Position numbers and translations under genes: made by a program. The notes beneath the pieces were generated by a model. The model was not told the DNA's origin. It searched no databases and was given only the letters and a program-made list of their open reading frames with translations. A DNA stretch of 64,000 bases from Nitrogeniibacter aestuarii (GTDB taxonomy: Bacteria > Pseudomonadota > Gammaproteobacteria > Burkholderiales > Rhodocyclaceae). The stretch's first letter is position 1. The number at the start of each line of letters is the position of its first letter. The stretch is taken from contig NZ_CP071321.1 of assembly GCF_017309585.1 (NCBI RefSeq), forward strand, positions 434,001 through 498,000, written 5' to 3'. This document shows positions 9,047 through 18,280 of the stretch, piece by piece.

Positions 9047-9339
9047 CCGGCCTGCACGGCGCCGGAGGCGATCAGGATGTCACCCGAGGTGACCCGGAAG
9101 TCGAAACCGCCGCTGGCCGTGGGCGTCAGCGCGATGCGCAAGCGCTGGCCCGGTCGCGCCGGGTGGACGAATTTGGCCGAACGGACGGCGCTGCGCCCGA
9201 CGCCGGTGTGCTCGCCGAGGACCCGGGTCACTTCATCCAGAATCAGCGCGCCGGGCACGATGGGGTGCTCGGGAAAGTGGCCCGCGAAGATCGGGTGGTC
9301 GCTGGGCAGACTCAGGGTGGATTCAAGGGGCAGGCTCAT
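9043..9339 (-). CDS. apeI: Small FabZ-like 3-hydroxyacyl-ACP dehydratase (ApeI-like)
   Basis: 98-residue single hot-dog domain. It carries the FabA/FabZ signature FAGHFPEHPIVPG with the likely catalytic His at residue 21, followed by ALILDEV. The protein is much shorter than FabZ (about 145 residues), matching the ApeI partner of the dehydratase pair. It probably assembles with the product of 539-1006 to dehydrate the 3-hydroxyacyl intermediate. It is coupled to both neighbours by 4-base overlaps. Confidence 0.85.
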   Translation of the reverse strand: MSLPLESTLSLPSDHPIFAGHFPEHPIVPGALILDEVTRVLGEHTGVGRSAVRSAKFVHPARPGQRLRIALTPTASGGFDFRVTSGDILIASGAVQAG

Positions 9340-10694
9340 ACGGCACCTTTCTCGCGGGCATTGTGTGCGTCGCGCAGCAATTGCTCACGGGCGGCGTAGG
9401 GCAGTTTGCCGGTCGCGTTGCGCGGTAGCTGGTCGAGCAGAATCAGGGGGCGGGGCAGAAACAGCGGGTCGATGCGCTCGCGCAGTGCCTGGGTGATGTC
9501 GCTCTGGCTGAGACCGGGGGCGACAACAAGGGCGGCCAGGCGCACCAGGGTGTCGTCTTCATGCGGTGGCAGGTGAAAAGCGCCGTCCACGACCCCTTCG
9601 ATGGACTGCAGTTGGCGATCCAGATAGGCCAGGGAACTGCGCTTGCCCGCAATGTTGATGAGGTCGGCATTGCGCCCGAGCAGCTTGAAGCGCCCGTCCG
9701 GGAGGTGCTCGATCCGGTCCCCCATGGGGACGGCGTGCTCGATATGGCCGCCTGCGGCCCAGGTGGCGTCGTCTTGGTCGGTCAGCTCAATCCCCGGGAA
9801 CAGCTGCCAGTCCTCGCCCGTGGCGGTGCGCCGCATGGCGATCTGACCGGTCTCGGTGCTGCCGTAGATTTCCCGCAGGGGGCAACCAAAACGGGATTCT
9901 GCTTCCAGCGCCAATGCGTCGGACAGGGGGGCCGTGGCGCTGAGCAGCAGGTCGGCGGATGGGCATGCCGCCTCGGCACGCAGGATGTTGTTCAGGTGAT
10001 AGGGGGTCGTGATGAGCACGCGGGGGTGGGGCAGGGCCTGGAGCGCGCTGACGACTTCGGCCGGAAAGAAGGCACGGTCGGCACTGAAAGCCCCTCCATT
10101 CTGGAGCGCGAGCAGGATTGTCGACTCGAACCCGTACATGTGCTGGGGCGGGACCGTGCCGAGCAGAGTGAAGCGCGGATCGGGCCAGGTGTCGATGTCG
10201 AGCAGACGCGCCGCGCCGCGCGTGTTGGCCACCAGCTTGCCCCAGGTCTTGAGATGCGGAACCGGGCTGCCCGTCGAACCCGAGGTGAACACCCAGGCCA
10301 CGCGCTGTTCGGCGGGCAGATCCGGTACGGCGAGCACGCTGCCGGGATCGGTGTCGAGCGTGTCGGGATAGATCATGCAGGGCATGACGTTGAACGCGTC
10401 GTCCTCGTCGCTGACGATGAAAGCATCCGGCGCGAAGGCGAGCATCTCGCGAACACTTTCGCGGGTGTAGGTGGAGGGCATCAGGTTGATGCGCTCGCTG
10501 AGCATGCCGGCCACCAGCGTGACGGCAAAACGGTAGCGGTCCGCACAGGCGTTGAGCAGGTGCTGCCCGGTCGGCAGTCGGTCGGCAAGGGCCTGTGCAT
10601 CGGCAATGAATTGCCGGACGCTGATGGCCTGCCCCTGGCGAAACGCCAGCGGGGCATCCAGCGAGCGGGTCACGAGAATGGGCAGTGTGCTCAC
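9336..10694 (-). CDS. apeH: AMP-dependent acyl-ACP ligase for the aromatic starter (ApeH-like)
   Basis: 452-residue member of the ANL adenylating superfamily. The ATP-binding loop is VFTSGSTGSPVPHLK. The adenylation motif YGSTETGQ is in place, and the C-terminal hinge and lysine region is present as LPRNATGKLPY, whose Lys is the usual adenylation lysine. It would activate 4-hydroxybenzoate or a coumarate-type acid and load it on an operon ACP. No ammonia-lyase is seen in the visible part of the cluster, so the aromatic acid may come from chorismate or from a gene beyond the left edge. A 3-base gap separates it from the membrane-protein gene. Confidence 0.87.
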   Translation of the reverse strand: MSTLPILVTRSLDAPLAFRQGQAISVRQFIADAQALADRLPTGQHLLNACADRYRFAVTLVAGMLSERINLMPSTYTRESVREMLAFAPDAFIVSDEDDAFNVMPCMIYPDTLDTDPGSVLAVPDLPAEQRVAWVFTSGSTGSPVPHLKTWGKLVANTRGAARLLDIDTWPDPRFTLLGTVPPQHMYGFESTILLALQNGGAFSADRAFFPAEVVSALQALPHPRVLITTPYHLNNILRAEAACPSADLLLSATAPLSDALALEAESRFGCPLREIYGSTETGQIAMRRTATGEDWQLFPGIELTDQDDATWAAGGHIEHAVPMGDRIEHLPDGRFKLLGRNADLINIAGKRSSLAYLDRQLQSIEGVVDGAFHLPPHEDDTLVRLAALVVAPGLSQSDITQALRERIDPLFLPRPLILLDQLPRNATGKLPYAAREQLLRDAHNAREKGAV

Positions 10695-10697
10695 GGC

Positions 10698-11408
10698 TCA
10701 ATCCACCGGTTTGGCCTGTGCCTTGCGGTCAGGCGGATCGTCGGACAGGCGCGACCAGGTATCGGCCCAACGGTCGAACGCCGGCCATGAAGCACGCACC
10801 GAGGCCACCAGCCCGCTGCGCATCTCGGCGGGCAGCGCCTTGCGGCGCACCAGGTACTCGACGAGGAACATGGTGGCGATGATGATCGGCGTCAGCACAT
10901 TGGCCAGCAGGGACCACTGGGCGATGTGACCACTGAAGAACAGGGCCAGAGAGGTCGTCGCCATCAGCACGAACAGGGTTGTCCACGCGATGGTGACCTT
11001 GCGGGTGTAGCGGGCCAGTGCGTCCGGTAGCGAGCCGTGTGCCGTGCGCGCGAAGACGGACACCATCGGGGTGCGGTCCGGTGCCAGGGTGCGGCCGAAG
11101 ACCGCGCTCAGACAGGCGAAGGTGCCGGCGTGCTGTAGCAGCTCGATGTAGGCGAACTGCTGGGCCAGCACCTCATGGTTGACTGCCAGGAGCGCGGCGA
11201 TGGCGACCCAGGCGCCCACGGTAAGGGCGCGAAGGGGGCTGACCCAGGCCAGCCACGCGGTGGTGATCCCCAGCGGCAGCAGGGCCAGTGCGCCGCCAAT
11301 GACACTGGGGCGCCCCTGGGCGGTGAAATGGTGCAGCAGGCCGATGTAGAGCACGACGAGCAGCCCGGCGAGAATCGTCAGGAGCAGATGCCGGGCCCGT
11401 GCGCTCAT
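10698..11408 (-). CDS. APE-cluster integral membrane protein (COG4648-type)
   Basis: 236-residue protein with about six predicted membrane helices (for example LLLTILAGLLVVLYIGLL, VGAWVAIAALLAV, IAWTTLFVLMATTSLALFF and VLTPIIIATMFLVEYLV) and a hydrophilic Pro/Lys-rich tail. No catalytic motif is recognisable. Proteins of this size and layout occur in APE and related fatty-acid loci between the ACP and the ligase gene, as here. They may organise the soluble enzymes at the membrane or help in export; this is inference. ATGA overlap with the upstream ACP gene. Confidence 0.72.
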   Translation of the reverse strand: MSARARHLLLTILAGLLVVLYIGLLHHFTAQGRPSVIGGALALLPLGITTAWLAWVSPLRALTVGAWVAIAALLAVNHEVLAQQFAYIELLQHAGTFACLSAVFGRTLAPDRTPMVSVFARTAHGSLPDALARYTRKVTIAWTTLFVLMATTSLALFFSGHIAQWSLLANVLTPIIIATMFLVEYLVRRKALPAEMRSGLVASVRASWPAFDRWADTWSRLSDDPPDRKAQAKPVD

Positions 11409-11683
11409 TGGGTGCGGTGTTCGGCGACGTATTCGGTGAGGCTGCGCAGGGAGGAGAAGATGCGGACGTTGTCTTCGTTGTCGGCGCGCAGGGTGAAGCC
11501 GTAGCGCTTGGAGAGCACCAGCGCGACTTCGAGGATGTCGATGGAGTCCAGACCCAGCCCTTCGCCATACAGCGGAGCATCCGGCTCGATCTCGGACGGG
11601 CTCATTTCCAGGTTCAGGGCAGCCACGATCTGCTCGGCCACTTCGGCCATCAGGGCATCGTCGATGGGGGTGTTTTGTGTCAT
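11405..11683 (-). CDS. Acyl carrier protein (second ACP of the APE operon)
   Basis: 92-residue phosphopantetheine-binding carrier protein. The 4'-phosphopantetheine attachment site is Ser47 in the motif GLGLDSID. The protein is acidic (SPSEIEPDAPLYGE) like other ACPs. APE systems use two carriers (ApeE and ApeF), and the other one here is 12987-13232. Which one corresponds to E or F cannot be decided from the sequence alone. A 62-base gap separates it from the ketosynthase upstream, and its stop overlaps the membrane-protein start by four bases. Confidence 0.88.
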   Translation of the reverse strand: MTQNTPIDDALMAEVAEQIVAALNLEMSPSEIEPDAPLYGEGLGLDSIDILEVALVLSKRYGFTLRADNEDNVRIFSSLRSLTEYVAEHRTQ

Positions 11684-11745
11684 GTCGGTCAGGGATTCAA
11701 GTTTTTGTCTTGGGGGCCAGCGCGTCGTGCGCCGGGCGGTCGATG

Positions 11746-12990
11746 TCAGTGTGTTGCCCGCCGGAACGCGAGCACGGCATTACTGCCGCCGAAGGCGAAC
11801 GCGTTGCTGATGCAGGCATCGATCGGTGCTTCGAGGGCATGTTCGCGAATGTGGCGGACGCCCTCGCAGGCCGGATCGAGCGACTCCAGGTGCGCCGTGG
11901 GCGGCAGCTTGCCCTGGCGCAGGGCCTGGACACAGATGACGGCCTCGATGGCGCCGGTGGCACCCATCATGTGGCCATGCATCGATTTGGTGGCGCTCAC
12001 CGGAAGGTTTTCGGCATGCGGCCCGAAAACCTGACGGATGGCGTCGATTTCGATCGGGTCGCCCTCGGGCGTGGCGGTGCCGTGCGCATTGATGTAGCCG
12101 ATCTGGGCAACATCCAGGCCGGCATCGCCCAGCGCCTGCTGCATGGCGTGGACCTGCCCGTCGGCCGACGGGCGCACGAGATGGTCCGCGTCGCTGCTGC
12201 AACCATAGCCGGCGAGTTCCGCCAGAATGGTCGCCCCGCGGGCGAGCGCGGTGTCCCAGTCCTCCAGCACCAGTGCGGCGGCGCCTTCGCCGAGCACGAG
12301 GCCGGTGCGGTCGGTAGCGAATGGCCGGCACGCGGCCGAGGCGCCATGGGGTTCAGCGTCGGCCAGCACGCGCAGGGCTTCCCAGGCGCGCACCACGCCC
12401 AGCGACATGGGGCTGTCCGAACCGCCGCAGATGGCCACATCCGATTCGCCGCGGCGGATACGCCGATAGGCCTCGCCAATGGCCGTGGCCGCGGCGGCAC
12501 AGGCGATGGTGTAGGTCAGACAGGCGCCCCCGAGCTTGTGTTCGATGGCGATGTGGGAGGCGGCCGTGTTGTTCATGCCCAGCAGCAGGGACAGGGGCGG
12601 CACCCGACGGCGCTGATGGAGGTACATCTCCCGGTAGCCGCGCTCGAAGGTCAGCGTGCCGGCCAGCGCCGTGCCCCAGTAGACGGCGCCACTGCGCAGC
12701 GGTGCGTCGCTCGTGGGCCGGCCGGCCTGCTGCCAGGCCTTGCGGGCCGCCAGCAAGCCCAGTTGCCCGGCGCGGTCGAGGGTGGAAATGTTGCCGCCGA
12801 GTTCGGTGAAAGCGTTGAAGTCGTCCCAGTTGACGCCCGGAATCGAGATGGCGAGATGGTCCTCGTCGCGCTCGTGCATGCGCACGGCAGACTCACCGGC
12901 GAGCATGCGCGAAAAGAAATCGTCGGCATCACTGTGCCAGGGACCGGCCACGCCGATCCCGGTAATGGCCACGCGACGGTCGGCACTCAT
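11746..12990 (-). CDS. apeR: Beta-ketoacyl-ACP synthase (ApeR-like, stand-alone)
   Basis: 414-residue ketosynthase. The start at 12990 is set by an ATGA overlap with the upstream ACP stop, giving MSADRRVAITGIG, a normal KS N-terminus; the open frame to 13305 reads through the ACP gene. The catalytic triad is complete: Cys164 in TIACAAA, His303 in AHGTATPEG and His340 in KSMHGHMMGATG. As it is separate from the ApeO/ApeC pair, it is the likely ApeR-type homodimeric enzyme that primes or starts elongation. The family is certain; the ApeR assignment depends on its position and the presence of the other pair. Confidence 0.85.
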   Translation of the reverse strand: MSADRRVAITGIGVAGPWHSDADDFFSRMLAGESAVRMHERDEDHLAISIPGVNWDDFNAFTELGGNISTLDRAGQLGLLAARKAWQQAGRPTSDAPLRSGAVYWGTALAGTLTFERGYREMYLHQRRRVPPLSLLLGMNNTAASHIAIEHKLGGACLTYTIACAAAATAIGEAYRRIRRGESDVAICGGSDSPMSLGVVRAWEALRVLADAEPHGASAACRPFATDRTGLVLGEGAAALVLEDWDTALARGATILAELAGYGCSSDADHLVRPSADGQVHAMQQALGDAGLDVAQIGYINAHGTATPEGDPIEIDAIRQVFGPHAENLPVSATKSMHGHMMGATGAIEAVICVQALRQGKLPPTAHLESLDPACEGVRHIREHALEAPIDACISNAFAFGGSNAVLAFRRATH

Positions 12991-13232
12991 GCCTGGGGCT
13001 GGCCCTGAGCACGCAGTGTGTCGAGCTGGCTGACCAGATCCTGCACTGTTTTCGGGTTGGGCAGATCCTTGGGCAGCGTGATGCCCGATTGCTCTTCGAA
13101 GTCGAACAGCAGTTCGAGCAGCATCAGCGAGTCGATGCCCACATCGGCAAGGGTGGCCGCAGGCACGATGTTCTCGGGGGGAATGTTGCCGTGCGTGTGG
13201 GCAAATTCTCGAATCAGCGTGAGTGAATCCAT
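12987..13232 (-). CDS. Acyl carrier protein, first gene of the APE operon
   Basis: 81-residue carrier protein with the phosphopantetheine Ser35 in LADVGIDSLMLLE. The ATG at 13232 has GGAAG about six bases upstream; the open frame to 13373 lacks an ACP-like N-terminus. It is the first gene after the probable promoter at 13333-13361 and overlaps the ketosynthase start by four bases. It should carry starter and extender acyl groups for polyene assembly. Confidence 0.88.
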   Translation of the reverse strand: MDSLTLIREFAHTHGNIPPENIVPAATLADVGIDSLMLLELLFDFEEQSGITLPKDLPNPKTVQDLVSQLDTLRAQGQPQA

Positions 13233-13332
13233 GCAACTTCCAATCGAGGCTCGGCGGCGACCAGGGCGGGCCTCGGTGAGCCGGGCGTCTTCCGGCAGCG
13301 CGCAATGCCGGACAAAGGTTTGAAAAGTGTGA

Positions 13333-13361
13333 ATTATACGCGGGATTGGCGGGGCTTCAGT
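13333..13361 (-). promoter_or_regulatory. Probable sigma-70 promoter of the APE operon
   Basis: On the minus strand a perfect TATAAT occupies 13338-13333, with a poor -35 (ACTGAA, 13361-13356) 17 bases upstream. The transcript would start near 13326 and leave a leader of about 94 bases before the first ACP gene. A perfect -10 with a weak -35 suggests that an activator may be needed. Inferred from sequence only. Confidence 0.5.
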
Positions 13362-13376
13362 GAGCTTGGCCACATT

Positions 13377-14813
13377 TCACGACGGGTTGGCAGCGGCCGG
13401 AGCCAGCGTCCAGAAACCCAGGCGACCGAGCGCGGCAGCCAGGCGCAGGCGGACAGCCCGCCAGTCGGCCAGGGCGTTGATGCGCTGGCGTGCCGCATCG
13501 GCCAGCGCGCGCTGCGCCTCGAGCAGTTCCAGTGTGCCGCCGATCCCGGCCTTGTAGCGCCCCTGGGCCACTTCGAGCGAACGGGTCGCAAAACCGAGCA
13601 ATTCGGCGCTCTTCTCCACAGTGCGCGTGCCCGTCTGCAGGGCATGGAAGGCCAGCCAGACTTCCTGTGCCACCTGGCGTCGAGCGGCTTCCAGCTGTCC
13701 TTCTGCCTCGCTGAGCGCCGCTTCCGCTGCCTGTGTGGCGTAGGTGCGACCGAAACCGTCGAACAAGGGGATCTGAACCTCAAGCGCCACCAGGTTGTCG
13801 CGTTGATCGCTGCGCCCGCCGGTGGATGGAGCGATGCGCTGGTTCTGGTGCGAGGCGCTCAGGCGCACGCTGGGCAGGTGGGCGCGCTCGGTGGCCGTCA
13901 GTTGGGCCCGGGCCGCCTCGACGCGTGCCCGGGCGTTGCGCAGCTCCGGATGCCGGGTCTCGGCCTTTTGCAGCATGTCCGTCATCGCACTCACGAAGGA
14001 GGTGTCGGGGAGTCGGGCATCGTCTTCGTCCAGACGCAGCGGGGTATCCGGCGGCAGGCCGATGAGGACGGCCAGACGCCCGCGGGCCTCCTGGAGCGCG
14101 CCCTCGGCCTGCACGCGGGCCAGAATGGCTTGGCCGAGCGCGGTCTGGGTTTGCAGCTTTTCCGTCAGATTGCCGATGGCGGCCGCGTGCTTGGCGTCTG
14201 CGGCGAGGTAGCCCTGAAGATTGATGCGCTCCACTTCCTCAGCCACGGCGAGCGATCCTTGTGCCGAGAGCAGGTTGTAGTAGGCGGTGGCGGCATCCAG
14301 GAACACCTGCTGCAAGGTGGCGTCGCGGCTGGCCAGCGCGGCCAGCATGGCCTGTTCGGCGCTGTCAGCGCGGGCACCCCGCTGGCCGAAATCGAAGAGT
14401 GTCCAGCCCAGTTCGACGCGGTAGGCATCGGTGTCGACGTCGCTATCGAGCGTTGCACCGCCTTGTGTGACGCGCTGATCGAGTCGGCTGCGACTGAGCG
14501 TGGCGTCCAGACGCGGCAGGTACTCGGCGCGGACCTGCCCGCGCTCGGCGGCGCGTGCGGCAATGCCGGCCCAGGCGATACGGGTGCGTGGGTCGGTGCA
14601 CAAGGCGCGACGGATCACCTCTTCGATGTGGATCTCCGGGCTGGCCGGGTCACGCGGGCCGGGGCAAGCCCATGGGGCGCCGTTGGCATTGGTCATGGGG
14701 GTCAGGTTCATCGACGGCGGTGGCGGCAAATCGCGGGCCACCCGCAACGGATCGAATGCGTGGGCGGAGAAGGCAATACACAGCCCCGCCAGTGCGGCCA
14801 TGGCTCGCTTCAT
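13377..14813 (-). CDS. TolC-family outer-membrane efflux protein
   Basis: 478-residue TolC-type outer-membrane channel subunit with a signal peptide (MKRAMAALAGLCIAFSAHA). Two internal repeats of long helical segments are visible (around ATAYYNLLSAQGSLAVAEEV and ALLGFATRSLEV-like regions), with the beta-barrel strands between, for example VELGWTLFDFGQRG in the first repeat and VALEVQIPLFDGFG in the second. These are the usual OEP pattern. It overlaps the ABC transporter stop by four bases. It is the outer-membrane part of a type I secretion system with the two genes upstream. Loading of the double-glycine peptide from 18328 is the likely job. Confidence 0.88.
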   Translation of the reverse strand: MKRAMAALAGLCIAFSAHAFDPLRVARDLPPPPSMNLTPMTNANGAPWACPGPRDPASPEIHIEEVIRRALCTDPRTRIAWAGIAARAAERGQVRAEYLPRLDATLSRSRLDQRVTQGGATLDSDVDTDAYRVELGWTLFDFGQRGARADSAEQAMLAALASRDATLQQVFLDAATAYYNLLSAQGSLAVAEEVERINLQGYLAADAKHAAAIGNLTEKLQTQTALGQAILARVQAEGALQEARGRLAVLIGLPPDTPLRLDEDDARLPDTSFVSAMTDMLQKAETRHPELRNARARVEAARAQLTATERAHLPSVRLSASHQNQRIAPSTGGRSDQRDNLVALEVQIPLFDGFGRTYATQAAEAALSEAEGQLEAARRQVAQEVWLAFHALQTGTRTVEKSAELLGFATRSLEVAQGRYKAGIGGTLELLEAQRALADAARQRINALADWRAVRLRLAAALGRLGFWTLAPAAANPS

Positions 14814-16957
14814 GATTCGGCGTGCCGGGCCCTGAGGGCCGAGACCGGTTCGTCCTCGGCGATGGCACCGTCGTAGAGCGTGATGACGCGATCGGCAGAG
14901 AGGATCGTTTCGGGGCGATGGGCGATGATGATGCGTGTCAGGGGCAGTGCCTTGACGGCCTCGTTGACCGCTGTTTCGAGTGCAACGTCGAGATGGCTGG
15001 TGGCTTCGTCGAGAATGAGCAGCTGGGGTTGCTTGTACAGGGCCCGGGCCAGGAACACGCGCTGCTTCTGGCCGCCGGACAGGACCGTGCCCATGTCGCC
15101 GATCAGGGTGTTGTAGCCCATGGCCATGCGTGCGATGTCGTCATGGATGTGGGCCATGCGCGCGCATGCCTCGATGCGCGCGCGGTCGGCGTGCGGGTCG
15201 AAGAAGCAGATGTTGTCCGCGATCGACCCCGCAAACAGGGTGTCGTCCTGGGTGACCGTCCCGATCAGGCGTCGCGCCGCTTCGCTGTTGCCGCGGTCGA
15301 CGCGTAGCCCGCCGATCTCGATTTCGCCGGCGCTGGGGGCAAAGATGCCGAGCAGCAGATTCATGAGCGTGGTCTTTCCGCAGCCCGAGGGCCCGACGAT
15401 GGCGACCGACTGCCCGGCGGGGATGCTCAGGTCGATGCCATCGAGCACATAGGGGTCGGTATCGGCGTAGCGGAAGCGCAGCTGGCGCAGACGAACCTCG
15501 ACCCCGTCCGTGGTGGGGGCGTTCGGGTTCGATGGTGGCGGGGGCGCGCCCGCTTCGGGTGCTTCGAGCACGATGTCGGCCAGCCGCTCGCCCTGGACGC
15601 GCAGCATGCGCATTTCGAAATAGCGTTCGATCAGGCCGGCGATGCGCTGGTCGAACTGGTCCTTGTAGGCTTTGAAGGCCATGAGCATGCCGACGGTCAT
15701 GACCCCGTCGAGGACTTCCCGCGCGCCCAGCCAGATGACGACGATGGTCACCAGGCCGAAGAGCAGACCATTGGCGGTGTCGAAGGCGATGCCCAGTCGC
15801 TGGGTGCGCACCGAGGCGTTGACCTGGTCGGCCACCAGGGTGAGCCAGCTGGCGCGCCGTTCTTCCTGTCGCCCGAACAGTTTCACGGCCTTGATGCCGC
15901 GCACGGTTTCGAGGAAATGGCTGTGCTGCCGGGCCTCGTGCACGATTTCCTCTTCCGTGGCATTGCGCAGGGGACGGAACCAGACAATGCGGATCAGGCT
16001 GTAACCGACCATGGCCGCGAGCGCGAATCCGGCCAGCGGCGGGCTGTAGAGGAACATCATGACCACGGTCAGGATCGACATCAGCCCGTCGAGTACGGCG
16101 GAGAAAAAGGCGGTGGTGAGCACCCGCTGGATCTCGTCCACCGATCCGAACCGGGAAACGATGTCACCCAGGTGGCGGCGCTCGAAATACACCATGGGCA
16201 GGCGCAGCAGGTGCGAGAACACGTTGGCGCGCCATTGCAGCTTCAGGTCGGTGCCCACGTGCAGCAGTATCCAGGCGCGCAGCGTGGAGAAAACGTACTG
16301 GACGATGAGCAGCAGCCCGAACCCCAGCGCCAGCGTGGTGAGCAGGTCGCGGTCGGCCGAGACGAGCACATGATCGATGACCCACTGCAGATAGAAGGGG
16401 CTGACCAGTGCGAACACCTCGAGGACGAGGGCGAGTGTCAGGATCTGGCCCGCGGCGCCGAACAGGCCGTCCACGCGGCCGATCAGGTCGCGAAAGCGGA
16501 TGCTCGGTGGCGCGGCGGAGGGGCGGAATGCGGGCGTCGGCCACAGTTCGAGGGCGACGCCGGTGAAGCTGCGCGAGACCTCGTCCATGGGGATGCGGCG
16601 CTCACCGCTGGCCGGGTCGTGAATCGTGATGTGTCGCGGGCCGACGCGTTTGAGCACGACAAAGTGATTCATGTTCCAGTGCAGGATGCACGGGAGGCGC
16701 AGTTCCGACAGGTCTTCCAGGTCCAGTCGCAGGGGTCGGCTCGCCAGCCCCAGCTCATGGGCCACGGCGAGCAACTGCCCGAGCGTGGCGCCGTGTTGTG
16801 ACACCGGGAAGCGACGGCGAAGCCGGGCGAGGTCGGTGCGAAAACCGTGATAGCCGGCGACCATCCCCAAGCAGGCCAGGCCACATTCGGTGGCTTCGGT
16901 TTGCAGCATGAGCGGCAGGCGGCGGCCGAGGCCGAAGAAAACGGTCGGTAGTGTCAT
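14810..16957 (-). CDS. Peptidase-containing ABC transporter (C39 bacteriocin exporter)
   Basis: 715-residue PCAT-type ABC exporter. The N-terminal C39 peptidase is complete: oxyanion Gln19, catalytic Cys25 in TECGLACL, His98 in NMNHFVVLK and Asp114 in IHDPASG. A six-helix membrane domain follows at about residues 160-440. The nucleotide-binding domain has Walker A GPSGCGKTT, signature LSGGQKQR, Walker B LLILDEATSHLD and H-loop IIIAHRPET. Such proteins cut double-glycine leaders and export the mature peptide in one step. The GG-leader peptide at 18328-18510 in the same direction is the obvious substrate. Stop overlaps the TolC-like start by four bases. Confidence 0.93.
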   Translation of the reverse strand: MTLPTVFFGLGRRLPLMLQTEATECGLACLGMVAGYHGFRTDLARLRRRFPVSQHGATLGQLLAVAHELGLASRPLRLDLEDLSELRLPCILHWNMNHFVVLKRVGPRHITIHDPASGERRIPMDEVSRSFTGVALELWPTPAFRPSAAPPSIRFRDLIGRVDGLFGAAGQILTLALVLEVFALVSPFYLQWVIDHVLVSADRDLLTTLALGFGLLLIVQYVFSTLRAWILLHVGTDLKLQWRANVFSHLLRLPMVYFERRHLGDIVSRFGSVDEIQRVLTTAFFSAVLDGLMSILTVVMMFLYSPPLAGFALAAMVGYSLIRIVWFRPLRNATEEEIVHEARQHSHFLETVRGIKAVKLFGRQEERRASWLTLVADQVNASVRTQRLGIAFDTANGLLFGLVTIVVIWLGAREVLDGVMTVGMLMAFKAYKDQFDQRIAGLIERYFEMRMLRVQGERLADIVLEAPEAGAPPPPSNPNAPTTDGVEVRLRQLRFRYADTDPYVLDGIDLSIPAGQSVAIVGPSGCGKTTLMNLLLGIFAPSAGEIEIGGLRVDRGNSEAARRLIGTVTQDDTLFAGSIADNICFFDPHADRARIEACARMAHIHDDIARMAMGYNTLIGDMGTVLSGGQKQRVFLARALYKQPQLLILDEATSHLDVALETAVNEAVKALPLTRIIIAHRPETILSADRVITLYDGAIAEDEPVSALRARHAES

Positions 16958-16964
16958 GGGTCGG

Positions 16965-18233
16965 TCAGAGTCGCCCGCTGAGGCTCAGCAAAGGTTCGAG
17001 CGCCCATTCGTAGAGCTGGCGCTTCTCCTGCATCAGGTCGGCCTCGACGCGCATGCCCACCTGGAGCGGTCGGGACTGGCCATAGGCGTGGATGGCCTGT
17101 GCGGGCAGTGACACCGTGATCCGGTAAAGCGATTCGCCTGCCCCGGTCGGGCTGGCGCCGATGTCGAGGGTGGCAAGCTCTTGCGGGCTGAGGGCTGCAC
17201 GGGTGATCTGGGCGACCTGACCTTCGAGATGACCGAACTTCTGGTAGGGGAAGGCATCGAGCCGGATCATGGCGCGATCACCCGGCCGGGTGAAGCCGAC
17301 GGCGCGGCTGGGGGCGAACAGGTGCGCCTGCAGCGTGGCGCCTTCGGGGATGACGGCGACCAGCGGCCGGCTGGCGCTGGCCGTCTGGCCAAGCTCGGCG
17401 GACACCGCGGTGACAATGCCGTCGCGCGGTGCGGTGACCACCAGCCGCCGGCGCAGTTCGCTCTCGGTCAGCTCCTGGTCGGTGGCCGCGATGCGTCGTT
17501 CCAGGTCGGCACGCTGTTGCTCGAACTCGATCGGCTGGCGCTCCTGCTCGCTATCGATGAGGGCGATCTCGCGGGTGAGGGTGAGGCGATCTCGTTGCAG
17601 CGCCTGAAGTCGCGAGCGCTGGTCGATCCAGTCCGCTTCGCGCAACTGGACCTGTTCGCCGGCGATGTAATCCTTGGCGAGCAGGTCCCGGTAGCGTGAC
17701 AGGGTGTCTTCGGCCAGCGCGATACGGTTGCGCTGGCCGGCGATGGACTGGTCGAGCACGCGCAGCTCGTTCTGGAACAGCTCACGCTTGTGTGCCAGCG
17801 CCGAGCGCTGCTCGGCGTGCAGGCGACCCAGCTCCGCCAGTTCGCGCGTGAGGCTTCCCCGGCGCTGTTCGACTTGCCGGCTGATACGCGCCAGGCTGTC
17901 GCCGCCGGTCTGGCCGGGGCGGTCGAGGCTGAGCACGTACAGCACGTCACCGGCCTTGACCCTCTGACCTTCGTGCGCGTGCTTTTCGATCACGATGCCG
18001 CTCTGGGTGGGGAAGACCTTGGCGAAGCCGCCCAGGGGGGAGAGTTCGCCGGAGATGGTGCTGCGCTTCGTGTAACTGCCGAAAATCGCGAAGCAGACCA
18101 GGGCGATACCGCACAGCAGGGCGACGAGGGTCAGGGTGCGGAACGAAGGCGGGCGTCGCAGGGTGACCGGGCCCAGCCACTGGGTTCGTTGCGCATCAAG
18201 GGCTTCGGGGCGAAAGAGAGCGTCGTCCTGCAT
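16965..18233 (-). CDS. HlyD-family periplasmic adaptor of the peptide exporter
   Basis: 422-residue membrane fusion protein. The N-terminal LFRPEALDAQRTQWLG is typical of bacteriocin-secretion HlyD proteins. One membrane helix follows (LTLVALLCGIALVCFAIFG), then a half-lipoyl (SGIVIEKHAHEGQRVKAGDVLY), a long coiled-coil helical hairpin (about residues 115-260), and the second half-lipoyl (VTAPRDGIVTAVSAELGQ). It bridges the ABC exporter (7 bases downstream) and the TolC-like channel. The ATG at 18233 lacks an obvious Shine-Dalgarno; the family-like N-terminus supports it. The gene begins 47 bases after the terminator that follows the peptide gene, so it probably depends on read-through. Confidence 0.9.
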   Translation of the reverse strand: MQDDALFRPEALDAQRTQWLGPVTLRRPPSFRTLTLVALLCGIALVCFAIFGSYTKRSTISGELSPLGGFAKVFPTQSGIVIEKHAHEGQRVKAGDVLYVLSLDRPGQTGGDSLARISRQVEQRRGSLTRELAELGRLHAEQRSALAHKRELFQNELRVLDQSIAGQRNRIALAEDTLSRYRDLLAKDYIAGEQVQLREADWIDQRSRLQALQRDRLTLTREIALIDSEQERQPIEFEQQRADLERRIAATDQELTESELRRRLVVTAPRDGIVTAVSAELGQTASASRPLVAVIPEGATLQAHLFAPSRAVGFTRPGDRAMIRLDAFPYQKFGHLEGQVAQITRAALSPQELATLDIGASPTGAGESLYRITVSLPAQAIHAYGQSRPLQVGMRVEADLMQEKRQLYEWALEPLLSLSGRL

Positions 18234-18280
18234 GTCGGGGGGAAGTCAGGCGGGGGGTGCTGCGATGGGAAAGTTCACGC

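Noticed and set aside
11677..13008. 443-codon open frame on the plus strand
   Set aside because: Antisense to the ApeR-like ketosynthase, which has an intact Cys-His-His triad.
13305..14876. 523-codon open frame on the plus strand
   Set aside because: Antisense to the TolC-like gene, whose signal peptide and repeats make the minus-strand reading certain.
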